From Oenanthe sinensis (taxonomy: Eukaryota; Streptophyta; Magnoliopsida; Apiales; Apiaceae): DNA of 64,000 nt. Where the stretch lies: assembly GCA_028671895.1 (NCBI GenBank), contig CM053813.1, positions 42,813,501-42,877,500 on the forward strand, written 5' to 3'. The notes under the pieces are model-generated. The model saw only the letters and a list, made by a program, of their open reading frames with translations. It searched no databases and was not told where the DNA came from. Position numbers and translations under genes: made by a program. Numbering within the stretch: position 1 is the stretch's first letter; every line of letters starts with the position of its first letter. This document shows, piece after piece, positions 13,473 to 24,447 of the stretch.

Positions 13473-14255
13473 TAGGATTGAGTAAAAAATCGAATAAGAA
13501 TTGAAACCTATCTGAAACTGAACCGAGAAAAACCAAAATCGAAAAAAACTGATCCGAAACTGAAAAATAAAAAACCTAACCGTTTGAGTGGTTTCGATTT
13601 TGGTTTCAGTTATATGTTCAAACCGAACCAATATTAAAATAAATAAATATATAATATATAATTTGTATAAATTTTAAACTAATATATACATATTTTATAA
13701 TATAATTTATAAGCATTTAAAATAATTGATTTGACCTGCCCATTTAATTGTTATAGCCATGCTCTACCTGTTGAAATAGGCACATAAATGATGTTATAAT
13801 TTACTGGAAGAAATCCAAAAGAGACATGAATTAATTTTAGATTATATAATTTTGTTAGATGTGGCTGATTTATAATCTTCAATTGATTAATATACAATTT
13901 ATCGTTTTCATTCTTGTATTCGCTTCGCTGTTGAAACTCAAGGAGGCATTAGCCGCCCCCTGCCACTTTCACATTTTGTTTTTTAATATCCTACTGAATT
14001 ATGTTGAATTTTAAAGTTCTATTATGAAAATTTCAACCTTTCTTTTATAATTCTAGTAAATATATTTACATTGTCATTTTTATTTTATTCAATTTTATAA
14101 CCGAAATCAAACCAATAAAAACTGAAATAGATTTTTAAAACCGAAACCAAAATCGAGAATTCGATTATGATTCTCAATTTTTAAAACAAAAAACATACAA
14201 TTTCGACCGCGGTTTTATTTGCAAAACCGAACCGAAACTGCAATGTTCAAACCTA
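13473..14255. mobile_element. Non-autonomous hAT-like element, degenerate
   Basis: Possible terminal inverted repeats TAGGATTGAG (left) and TTCAAACCTA (right). Inside are many copies of (A)ACCGAAAC-type motifs facing inward from both sides. A 15-bp perfect inverted repeat, AAACCAAAATCGAAA and its complement, lies near 13528 and 13590. Such subterminal CGGTT-rich repeats are typical of plant hAT derivatives. No target-site duplication could be recognised and there is no transposase, so the boundaries are tentative. Confidence 0.4.
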
Positions 14256-14391
14256 CCATTCTTTTTCTACTTATAAACGACCGAATGAAACAAATTAGTA
14301 CGGTTCGAATTTGGGCGTTTTTCGGTCGAACTTATCTGCAGCCTCAGGTCCCACTTTTTATAATTGTGCGAGCAGTGCAAAGTTAATTAAT

Positions 14392-14597
14392 GCCCCGTTT
14401 GGCTAACATTATAAGTAGCTTATAAGCTGAAAAAATTGGTATATATGTACTTTTTCTGAAAATAAATAACTTATTTTTAAATTTAAAAATAAAATTTGGT
14501 CTTAAATTTCTAAAATAAATATTATTTTTTTTAAAAAAAATGAAAATATTTTTTTTTAAAAAAAACTTATTACTTATGTTCTAAGCCAAACGCCCCC
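14392..14597. mobile_element. Short MITE with GTTTGGCT termini
   Basis: About 205 bp of AT-rich sequence. It is bounded by GCCCCGTTTGGCTAA on the left and TAAGCCAAACGCCCCC on the right, imperfect inverted repeats sharing CGTTTGGCT. There is no coding capacity. It resembles the common plant hAT-type MITEs that start with a G/C run followed by GTTTGG. Confidence 0.6.
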
Positions 14598-14683
14598 TCA
14601 ATCTGTCCCGATAATTAATTTGCAATAGAAAATTAAGAATACTGTGAATTACTGAGAGAGAGAGGAGAGGAGAGAGTTGAAGA

Positions 14684-17600
14684 ATGAATAAATCTCCAAT
14701 AGCAACCCCATTACCCCCAAGAAGAAGATGGATATCTAAGCTCCCTGCATATGCTTCTCGTATCTATTTCTTCCTCATCTTTCTTCAGATTCCTCTTTTC
14801 AGGTCCTTTTTTTTCACTCACAAAATCTCATCTTTTTATAAATCTTGATCTGGGATTTTTGTTAACTTGTCAATCATCATTTTTAGTCATCTGGGTATTT
14901 TTTGTTTCTTTTCTTACTTAATCTTTGTGTATTTTCTTAGTCTGATCACTTGAATCTGTGTTTTCAACTTTGAATTTTACTCTTATGTAATGTTTGTTTA
15001 ATCTCACTGTTACAAGATTTGATTTTTTTTAAATTATGTACTTTAGTTTCCAGTGATATTTAATTTGTTGGCATTAATCTATGTTCAAATTGGCTGATCC
15101 TGTACATGATAAGCAGATATACGTTAAGTATAGAGTATGTGAACTGAGTGTATTCTTGTTATTGGTTTTATATCCCTTAAATTTCTCAAATTGTATTACA
15201 CTTTGGTATGTTAATTACTCCTTTTTTCGGGTTGGGTAAAGGTTAGTTACAAGAAATTGAAATGCTCATGCACACAGTTGTCTCATCCGACTATCCAAGA
15301 CTTGAATTCTCGATGGCTTGTTACCAACAGTGAGGGATATCCACTAGGTTACATATAGAGATTACATTAGAGCAACTCTAGTAGATTACTTATTCAAGCT
15401 CCTAAGTTATAATTTAAGGAATGGGAGAAAAGATTGCCCTCCAACAATGCTTTGACTCCATGCCCTAACGTCGTGTCTTCAGTTGAGTGCTTTTTCATGA
15501 AGACCAAAAATCCTAACTTTGAAACAGGAGTTGAAGCTAAAAACATCCCCTTTGTCAGGTGAAATGATGTGTGATTGTTGTGTATATGAGAGTGTTGATT
15601 TCATATCCCCTGTCCGCCCGTCATAAATTAGTCATGTGCAACACACAAGACATTAGTTCAACTGAAGCAAGAGTGGATGCATCCATTTGCCGCAGACAGG
15701 TGCGAACCCTAAAAGTTGAAGGGCTAAACTGTAAATGCGCCTATACTAACATACACAAAAGTTTTGGCCACGTAGTTCACCAGTACAAGATCACGATCCA
15801 CTTTTCTTGATTATATTATATTTCAATTGAAACTATTGACAAAGAAAGTGAGTTTGAAGATGATGTAAGATTAAATTCAGTGCACAGAAATTTGATAGAA
15901 CTTGACTAGAAGATAGAGCTTGGATGTAAATGGACCGAGCTATTATTTTATGTTAGTTATTATTATGCGTACATTCATGCCTTCTCTACTCTATACACCT
16001 ACAATGATAAAAGCAAAATTAGCCGCTAAGAAGCTCCTTCATGGAAATTTCTTACTCTGCTGCTACAATGTGCCTTTGCAATCCATAACCATCTTAAATT
16101 AGCACAGCAACCTCAACTCTGTTCTTAGCGGCTAAGAGTCTTTTTTAGGTCCCGGGTCTTTGGCTTTAAAAGACTCACTTTCTTTAAATAAAGGGATGTA
16201 ATGAATTAGATTTACTCTTAATATTTGGTGACTATATTGTAGAAAAATGAAATGAGACTATATTGTAGAAACGAGTAAACTACACCTAGAGGTGAGAGAG
16301 AGAGAGAGTTGAATAGCTTTGAGTATTAGCATGATTAGATTTTACTTCTTACTTTTATGTAACATGATTTTGATTTGTGTATATCAAATTCCGAGTTCCA
16401 ATTAGTCATTAAACATCAGCTATCAAATTTGGGTAGACTATATTACTGTGATCAGTGCATGCTGAATGTGAACTACCGAGTGGGAGTTTAAATGTATATA
16501 TTTTTTATTTTATTTTAAACTTTACATCAAAAAATTAGTATAAAAAAGTTACGAATTTAATTTATACAAATATTAGTGTATTATAACAATATATATTAAA
16601 TTAAATGTAACTAACATAGTTGAATGTATAATATTAAAAAAAAAAGAAAATTTTAATCAAGTAATATTATATCGTATTAAACACATATTTGAATACTCTT
16701 CCATTATTCGAACTTTTTGGGACAAATACGAGTTGATATAAGCGTGGCCATATTTTTTTCATTTTTATTTTGAGTTTTGGTACGAGTTATAACTTGTAAG
16801 TAAATCAAGTACTGTTCGAATTTAGCACAAACTACTTTTGTTCAATTTCAGCCCTAAGTGTAACTGTAGTAAATTAAGTGCAAAAGATTCGTTGCTCGTA
16901 GTCTGTTCGCCCCGCTGGAGTATAATATGGTTTCCAAATCACTAAAATTCACCTTTATTCTTCAGTGTACTGAGTATATGTTGTGCTTTTGTTATTTTAC
17001 TTTTCTCTTTGATTCTTTCTGATTGAACTGTTCGGTTTGCCAAACGGTTGTATGTAGACATCTGATTGTTTGGTTTAGATGCTTACTAATGGTAGATTCG
17101 TTAGAAGGGACTGTGCTAGACGGACACTACTAGAATGCCAAACTGCACCAGGGCACTCACAACTGGTTGTTTTTGTTATTGAGAACATTCAGTTGACGTG
17201 GTATCTTTGTTGATCATTGAATTCTTTTGTTCACTTTTGTTCCACACGTCCTAGTTGGACATACTTGTTCTTATGAAATTTAGTACTCGTCTTTTTTTTT
17301 GGCACTAGTGGCTAGTTATATCTCATGCCAGTGATATATTTTTAGCTATTATACGAGTTAATGATGTTGACTTGTTTATAAAAAATGTTTTTTTTCCCCG
17401 ACTATTATATCAGGATACCATGTAAATCTGGAATGTGTAAAACACCAATGGAAGTCACATCTTCTCAGTTGATAGCAAGTGATATCTTTCCTGTTCCTGT
17501 AGTGAAGACCCTTCTTTACCCGGGGGCCATTGTAAATGGACTAGTCAGTAACATGACAGTACCAAGCTGGGGCGATGTGTTAAAAATTTACAACTCGACT

Positions 17601-19903
17601 GATGCAAAGGAGGCTTCTGCAGTGCCTGATCTGCAGCGCTTGGAGGTTTGTCTACTCAATATCTGTATTTTGATCTTCCTGCATTATGCCAAAGCAGTTC
17701 AATTCAACCTTATATTCATCTGTCCTATGCGAATAAATTGATTGCACTTTTTTGCTAAATAAAATTATATTAGATCAAAAAAAGAATATAAAATGATTAT
17801 CTAAGGCAAATCATGGAAACTAAGGACATCCCCTTCTCTAGCAACAAGTAACCACTAGCTAACCAGAAAGAACTAAACATGTGAGGAAACAAGAGAAAAC
17901 CCTATTACTTATATTAGATCAAAAAATAAATATACAAAGGATTATCTAAGGCAAAGATGGAAACTAAGGAGACATCCCCCTCTCTAGCAACAAGTAACCA
18001 CTAGCTAACCAGAAAGAACTAAACATGTGAGGAAACAAGAGAAAACCCTATTACTTAATACTCCCTCCGTCCCAAAATGAATGACCTTTTGATCTTTTCA
18101 TGCAATTCAATGCGTCCGGTAGAATTACTTGTAAATAATAATTTCAAAAAATTTTCATTTTGTATAAAAATATGAAGTTTAAATTTTTATGAAAAAACAA
18201 AAAAATTGAACAAATATATTACAGTATTTACAAGCACCTCTATTATTCGCATTGAAATCTGTGCGAAAAAAAAGTGGCTCGCATAAAATAGGACGGAGGG
18301 AATAATAGATTGCTGTAATAGAAGGGTCCCGCATAACAGTCTTCTAGAATTTCTGGCAGGAATGGCCGAATGGACTTTTTTTCTAACCATTCACTTAACT
18401 AGCTGAGCTAAAATCAGCGCCGGCTTATTAGGAGCTGAATGAACTTGGCTATTATGTTCCAAGCAGACGTGATGCACAGCAACACCTATGTATAAAAACT
18501 TAATTTTTACCTTGAGATTACTTTCAGTAGAAGAGATAGCGCAGGTCCGGTCCGGTTCTATCACACAACTTTAGTGCATAATATGAACCCTGTTTCTACC
18601 CCTGCCCCTAAAGCTGGCAAATTGTAGGTTATTATATAAAATATCGATTTGGTAGCATATCCACTCTTCATTACTCACTCTGTAGCTATCAATTCCCATC
18701 TTTGTGCATTCTCCTCCCTTCGTAAATTTATCATACCCTCTATGTTAGTATTGTCTTGTCATCTCTATTAAACTTTCATAATCCTAGTGTGATAAGATTT
18801 CCTTAAATTTCAATTTATGACTAGCTTTCTGAGATAGTGAGATATTCTCTTATGCATAAAACTTTGGTTGTATAGTATTTCAATTTGTTTTGTTTGTGGT
18901 GACTTGCTTTCACAAGTCACAATCACTTTCTTGATGCTGGCAATTTCACTTCTTATTTTGTTCCAAAAGTAAAAAATGAGAGATATGCTTTTCATGTTCT
19001 TATTCCAAAATTAGGCTATAAGAGATGGTATCTATACTATATTATTATAACCAAACTAGAGAACTTTCTTTTGAAACACTCAGGTGAACCATTGAAAAGA
19101 TCCTAACCATCCAATTTTAGGTGAACCATAGAAACGATCATAACCATCCAATTTTAATAAAATCTAATTTTAGAAAAGATATATATCATACATACAATTT
19201 TATCCCCAATAGTCCTCTTTTTGTATAACTCCTCACGGATAATATTATATTATATTTAAATTATATTTTTTATTTTTTATTTTAAGAATCCTACTTATCC
19301 TATAATTTTTATTTAATATAGTTTACTCACATTCAACTCAATTTAATCACCATTCAAACTCTTTTATTTATTTAAAATTATGACTTATCATTAAATTATA
19401 TAAATATTAATATATAAACATCATTGTATAGAAAAATGTAAAAAAAATTAATAAAAAAAATTATCATGTTAAATGAAATATTTAAATTATATAAAATAAT
19501 TAATATATAATTTATTAATAGTATCCGTGTTTTGCACGGGTTATAAGCTAGTATCATTTAATTACACTTTTTCTTGACTTAGCTCCTCATAATTATCTAC
19601 ATTCAGGTTCTGGCTGGAAGCTACTTTTCTGTAGCAGGAGCTCTGATCGGTATATTGAAACCTGGGAGGATGAGCATGTTTGGGACTCTTCTAATTATTT
19701 GGGGCCTTGTCAAAGAAGGAATACTTGGGAAACCAGCTGCCACAGACCCTACCAAGGCTGTTTTTGTCTACCCAACCATGTTGATTGCCGTGGTTTGTGC
19801 TTTCTCTTCCGTCAAGTATGATGCCAAAAAGATTGCCAAAAGTGCCACAGCTCAACCTCTTGCACAGCCCTTAAAGAGCTCTAAAAAATCGAAGCTGAAA
19901 TGA
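14684..19903 (+). CDS. Plant-specific membrane protein of unknown function, 215 aa
   Basis: Three exons, 14684-14802, 17414-17645 and 19607-19903, join in frame to 215 residues. The N-terminus is basic (PLPPRRRWISKLPAYASR), followed by a hydrophobic segment at about 24-39 (IYFFLIFLQIPLF) that could be a signal anchor. The middle has conserved-looking text (SQLIASDIFPVPVVKTLLYPGA, VPSWGDVLKIYN). The third exon has hydrophobic stretches at about 120-150 and 166-186. The C-terminus is lysine-rich and ends KSKLK, fitting the KXKXX dilysine retrieval pattern of ER membrane proteins. I recognise this as a conserved plant family but know no biochemical role. The start is the only ATG in exon 1, just after a GA-rich leader. 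Introns are 2.6 and 2.0 kb; the second carries a Stowaway MITE and a Helitron. Confidence 0.85.
17767..18056. repeat. Tandem duplication (about 145 bp x 2) in intron 2
   Basis: Copies at 17767-17910 and 17911-18056 are nearly identical over their last 100 bases and differ by small indels in the first 40. They share blocks such as CAACAAGTAACCACTAGCTA and CTAAACATGTGAGGAAACAA. High similarity implies a younger duplication than that in CESA1 intron 3. The MITE at 18059 abuts copy 2. Confidence 0.88.
18059..18304. mobile_element. Stowaway-type MITE (Tc1/mariner derivative)
   Basis: A 246-bp unit flanked by TA on both sides. Terminal inverted repeats are CTCCCTCCGTCCC at the left and GGACGGAGGGA at the right, the hallmark Stowaway ends. 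There is no coding capacity. It sits in an intron, directly after a tandem duplication. Confidence 0.88.
19031..19551 (+). mobile_element. Non-autonomous Helitron, 521 bp
   Basis: The 5' end is TCTATACTATATTATTATAA; the 3' end is CTAG, 10 bases after the short hairpin CCGTG-TTTTG-CACGG. The element lies exactly between a host A (19030) and T (19552), the Helitron target preference, and has no inverted repeats. Inside is a roughly 40-bp tandem repeat (GGTGAACCAT..., 19083-19162) and AT-rich filler. No Rep/helicase is encoded, so it is a passenger mobilised in trans. It lies in intron 2 of the membrane-protein gene, in the same orientation. Confidence 0.82.
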
Positions 19904-20556
19904 TGTAGGCTCTAAAAGTCAGTGTTGTTGTAATACTTTTGTTCCGGAAAATTCTTCAACTTTCTATGAAACTTGTGACCCTGGATATTTGAAAGACACT
20001 CTCTACAGGAAAAGGTCTTTAGACATTTTTTTTGAGAAAAAATTGACTCGGTTTAGGTGGGCAAAATTAAAAATTATATTTAGTCCCGACAATTGTTTGT
20101 ATACGCAATATCGATTTAAAGTCTTATACTGATTTGATTCATATTTAAGTATTTAATATCCAAATCAAATCAAATTTGGAAAAAATAGAAAACAAACCTA
20201 ATCTAAGAATAAATATTTTTATATATTGAGTTCAATTTTTAGTTCCTTAGATTTTAATGAGTGTGGATAAATGGTATACAATTTATTACCTTACGGCTGC
20301 AGCCAATATCATTTTGTAAAGATAAATCTATAGTTAGTCATACCAAATAAAAGCCATATATTCTTTTTAATTTAAATGTATTAGTAATTTTCTTGTATTT
20401 AAAGTAATAATATAATTAAGAATTCCGAATCTTAATCGTAAATAAGTCTTAATTATGTTTTTGTTTTCTTTTTACTAAACAGAAATCATATCCCTGCAAA
20501 AAAAATTTGTCGAAGGAGAATACCTTGGAATTAAAAAACTAATTTACACTCCGGGG

Positions 20557-21296
20557 CAGGGGTGCACATAGCACATGGTGACATGGGTAGGGTTGACCAG
20601 GATGAAACCATAAAAACGACCTTACCCAACTAGTTCGGTTTAAAAATATTTTAATCCCTCATAAATAAAATTAACATGAAACCCAACCCTATTAATTATA
20701 TTTTGGATCGGGTTGGGTCGATTTGGATTGATCGGGTTATAAATATATATTAAAAATGTTAAAAATATAATAATAATACTACTAATTTAACCATCCAAAA
20801 TCACCAACTAAATTACAAAGTCTTGTGGTTTTTACTCGACCACACAAACATCACTACAAGCCCGGTCCATAGTCCATATAGTACAATATTATAAAAGTAG
20901 ATAAATTTAAACAAGCAGAAGCTGCCTGCCTCCGATGATCACTTATCAACATTAATAAAATATTCTCATTTGATGAAGCGGCTCTGTTCTCGGCTTTGTT
21001 TATGTTCTCTACAAACATTCAAAATCAAAATTATATAATTAGGAATTATTATATTTATTATATATAAATAATATTACAATTCACTCATATTTGTATGATG
21101 ACAATATATAATATAATATAATATAAAAATTAATCAGTTGGGTTAGGGTTAAATTTAATTAAACTCAAATCTAACCCAACTTATTCGGCCTAAAAAATTA
21201 ATAATCCATTTAAACATCGGTGGTTTTTATTGAGTCGGTTTGGTCGGCCCAAAAAAGGATGGGGTTTGGTCGGTTTGGTACCCATGTGCACCCCTA
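20557..21296. mobile_element. Non-autonomous hAT-like element, 740 bp
   Basis: Ends are CAGGGGTGCACAT on the left and ATGTGCACCCCTA on the right, matching hAT-type CAGGGGTG/TAGGGGTG termini. Flanking 8-mers CTCCGGGG and GTCCAGAG agree at 5 of 8 positions, consistent with a decayed 8-bp target duplication. Subterminal GGTTGGGT/CGGTTTGG motifs face each other across an AT-rich core. There is no transposase. Confidence 0.65.
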
Positions 21297-21407
21297 GTCC
21301 AGAGCTCCCACGGTCAAATAAAAGGATTCTGCTGGGAAACTTTTACAAATTTAGGTACTCTACTGTTAACTTTTGACATGACAGACCTTAGCTACTACTA
21401 ATGGAGA

Positions 21408-21764
21408 TTGGAGATCAACATCCTTTGGCACGAGCACAAAAACACGATGCTTCCATCCCGCTCAAATTGTGTACACCGAGATCCCAAAGGTCATCCGGTT
21501 TATGATATTTCAGCTAATTTCAGATCATTCATGATCAGGCTTACACCTAGGCGCCAAAGATCATCAGACTTCACAAAAGCTGTCACAGTACTGAGAAAAT
21601 ACAAAGTTCACCTTGATGTGTATAAAAGAGCCCTCATTATCATTAAGACAGATCAACAACTTGATTTCAACCTTCCTTGGAGAAAAAAATTGAAATGCAT
21701 CCCACTTAACCGACGATACAAAATTTTAGTAGTTGGTTCAAACTTCAAACCCAGAAATCCCTGA
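21408..21764 (+). other. Orphan ORF, 118 codons, doubtful gene
   Basis: The open frame would encode a basic protein (MEINILWHEHKNTMLPSRSN...) with no signal peptide or membrane segment and no family I recognise. It starts about 110 bases after the hAT-like element and stands alone on the plus strand. Length and composition are somewhat unusual for random AT-rich DNA, so it could be a fragment of a decayed gene or transposon. No promoter or splice context was seen. Confidence 0.2.
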
Positions 21765-22456
21765 TCAATGTCGAATAATCAGAATTAAAATAAAATTCAA
21801 GCCTCAGTCTAACTTATCACAATTCATATAAATTTATCCTTGCAAGTTGTAGGTAAAACCTGCAGGTTCATCTGATCTTGGTACTTATTCCTACCGAACT
21901 GTGAGTCCCAATTAATGAGTGCCCAATTAATAACGTTTTTCTGTATTTTGCTCTAAATTTTTTATAATCTATAGGAATGAAGCCTCCAAAATTCACTTTT
22001 TTCCATCCAACTAAAACTCATCATAAAACTACTACAATTCCAGAAAGGGCAATCTACTGATCAGCTGTTTTTTATTTAACACAGCAATTTATTGCACTAC
22101 GATAGAAAAAAAGAGATATGTTTATGACTATGCAAGCATAGCACTTGGGATTTCAAAGCCACATTGCAAAATTGTTTTTAAGTTGGCAATCTTAAGTGTT
22201 GAATTTCTAGTTGGATACTCCTAGTTGTTAAGATGTAAATGAAGTGATATAAGAGTGCACCCAAATATGATCCTAACATAACAATGTAAAGACCAAAAAA
22301 AAAAAGGAACTACACGTATTGTACGAAGAGATTTTGTGAAGTAGAACTCACAAACATGTTTGTGTGTGCACATAATTTGTGAATGTGAAACATGAATGGA
22401 GAGGAGTGCCTAGCATTTCACATAGTGCTCTTCAAGTACCTTTAATGAGGCAGAAA

Positions 22457-23725
22457 TCAGAGACTGATACCATGCACAAAGTACGTGTTACCTTTATAAG
22501 TAAGTGACCGCGTCTCTGCTCCAACACACCATATATGGCCTTGCACCTCTAAAGATTCTTTCATACCTGATGTTTCCCACACGAGCTTGAATAGCCCAAG
22601 AGCTCTATCTAGCTGCTTCACCCCGTTGCAAACCATTCTCTCCTCGTCTAATATCAATATTTTCCCCATGTACAAGCAAAACTTATTCCCTCCCTCATTA
22701 CCATAAACCCCACCACAGAGCTCTACTTCAATATCTTTCACGCTACCATAGAGATAATACAATAGAAGAGTGAACAAGCATGGAGATGAGTGGCCTAATG
22801 TCTTTGATAGTTTCTTTGATACTAAACTTTCTTGGTAACGAGTCTCCCTGTATCCAATATTTTTATCAATCAAAACATCTTTGATTTGAGAGAGGCCTTC
22901 TTTCATGACCTCAAGCTTCGCAATATGCAAAGCTAGCTCCTTTTCAGTTCTCAAGCAACTGATTAGATCATTAAACATCTCAAGAACATCTTCCCATTTC
23001 TGTGAAGCAGGCGAACTTATCACTTTTGCAGGTGCTGGTCGCATCCACGAAGTGGACTCAGGATCATAAGAAGTTGCAGTATCTAAGAATTTCAAACAAG
23101 TAACAACTACTTGCTGTCCTATGTTATCAACTTTGCCAACACCCCGCTGATCCAGAACATCCATATCAGACTTCAGCGCTTTAAGTGTCTCCTCAATTGC
23201 ACCAGCCCATATCTGATGCTGTGTGACCTGTGGAGTTATCGACAAACGCACTACTTTCCTTCGTTGTGCAGAAATATCCAAGAAATTGCAAACTTTGGTG
23301 AGTGAATTCACAATCATTGGCTGCCTTTCACTTGCCTTACTAAACAACAACCGCGGTTCTGAATCTGGTTCCACCGACATCAAATCATTCTTAAGCAATA
23401 ATTGTGTCGCTGAATACCCTAAATACGTCCTAACAAGGGACTTAAAATCATGCATTTTACTCAAAAGATTCTCATCAAAAACTGACGCATTGTCATTGAT
23501 GTTAACTAGCTTTCCATCTATTAAGTCCATATCTTCCAACAAATGGGTCAATTTTAATAGCATGGGATACTCTTTTTCGAACCATTTCGACGGTAAATTC
23601 TCCACTTGGGGTTGTCCTTTTAAGCTGTGATACAGACAGCTACAAGTATTCCTCAATCTACTAGGCTTGATTTCGAGATATAGTTGTTTACAAAATAAAT
23701 TGTGAGCATGTCTAGACAACATCAT
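22457..23725 (-). CDS. Uncharacterised plant protein, 422 aa, single exon
   Basis: One uninterrupted reading frame of 422 codons, long for this AT-rich region and hence very likely coding. The N-terminus (MMLSRHAHNLFCKQLYLEIK, then PSRLRNTCSCLYH) lacks acidic residues for the first 17 positions and is rich in Arg, Ser and Leu, so a mitochondrial or plastid transit peptide is possible. The body is mostly helical in character with many charged residues (LEMFNDLISCLRTEKELALH). The C-terminal 100 residues contain hydrophobic beta-like stretches (KFCLYMGKILILDEE, VQGHIWCVGAETRSLTYKGN). There are no transmembrane helices and no catalytic motif I can name. The plus-strand ORFs across 23111-23630 are its shadows. 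Start chosen as the upstream of two adjacent ATGs. Function unknown. Confidence 0.75.
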   Translation of the reverse strand: MMLSRHAHNLFCKQLYLEIKPSRLRNTCSCLYHSLKGQPQVENLPSKWFEKEYPMLLKLTHLLEDMDLIDGKLVNINDNASVFDENLLSKMHDFKSLVRTYLGYSATQLLLKNDLMSVEPDSEPRLLFSKASERQPMIVNSLTKVCNFLDISAQRRKVVRLSITPQVTQHQIWAGAIEETLKALKSDMDVLDQRGVGKVDNIGQQVVVTCLKFLDTATSYDPESTSWMRPAPAKVISSPASQKWEDVLEMFNDLISCLRTEKELALHIAKLEVMKEGLSQIKDVLIDKNIGYRETRYQESLVSKKLSKTLGHSSPCLFTLLLYYLYGSVKDIEVELCGGVYGNEGGNKFCLYMGKILILDEERMVCNGVKQLDRALGLFKLVWETSGMKESLEVQGHIWCVGAETRSLTYKGNTYFVHGISL

Positions 23726-24447
23726 TATTTCCCACCACTATCTAAGATTACAATATAGAGACAGTCTCTTATATCCCAGTTAGCTTGGCCTGATATGCTT
23801 ATTCAGTACTTCACTGGGGCATTCAATCAAACACCTGGTCCGCATTCTAATATAACAGCAGACACGGATATCTCTGGTACAAATACATGAAATTAATGTG
23901 CCTGCACATTTATATTTACTCGAGGGTTGGGCCTGCAAATCTAACCAGAAAGCGTCAATTTCGAGTTCTGTCTCGACTAGCGTTCAAAACTTCAGTTGTA
24001 AGGTGTTTGGTCCTTTGTCAAAAAAAAAAAGTTGTTTGGTCAAGTTTATATTTGAAAAATAAGTACTTATTTTTAAAAAAATATATATTTATATACTCTT
24101 TTATGAAAATAAATATTTATTTTTAGAAGATAAATTAAGGACTACACTTGTTTTTTGAGAAATAAATATTTAATTTATAAAAAAGTATATTTTTAAATAG
24201 TTTCTTCTGAAAATAAGTACTTAATTTCGAAATATAAAATTGAGTGGTCAAGATGATGGAATTGAAAAAAATAAATTAACTCAAATACTGTATATGTATA
24301 CTATTTATTATTATGACATTATGTGTACAGTTCGGTGTATATGTGTTTTTAGAATAACATACTTTTTTAACAGTCACAACTCATAATATAAGTGATCTGG
24401 TAGATTTTTTTTTTAGATTCTAAAACAATAGGATGGATAATCTTCCA
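23726..24447. other. Spacer upstream of the 422-aa gene
   Basis: Promoter side of the 422-aa gene and 3' side of the PPR locus. It is AT-rich. 24005-24240 has runs of AATAAGTACTTATTT-like palindromic text resembling decayed MITE interiors seen at 14392 and 27770, but no paired ends could be set. Confidence 0.45.

Larger units (their letters stand above)
11987..14683. other. Divergent spacer between CESA1 and the membrane-protein gene
   Basis: Head-to-head spacer of 2.7 kb that must carry both promoters. 12000-12450 is the CESA1-proximal part. 12480-13460 is very AT-rich without coding signal. 13473-14255 is a hAT-like element and 14392-14597 a small MITE. 14653-14677 is a GA microsatellite just before the plus-strand start codon. 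No other gene was seen. Confidence 0.6.
19904..22456. other. Tail-to-tail spacer with hAT-like element and an orphan ORF
   Basis: Spacer between the convergent membrane-protein gene and the 422-aa gene. It contains AT-rich sequence to 20550, the hAT-like element at 20557-21296, an isolated 118-codon ORF at 21408-21764, and apparently non-coding sequence to 22456. Confidence 0.6.

Noticed and set aside
15571..15810. 79-codon plus-strand ORF in intron 1 of the membrane-protein gene
   Set aside because: No recognisable domain, no splice context, and surrounded by repeat-like DNA; probably chance.
23111..23630. Plus-strand ORFs of 64 and 135 codons
   Set aside because: They lie wholly opposite the 422-codon minus-strand frame and show no family resemblance; antisense shadows.
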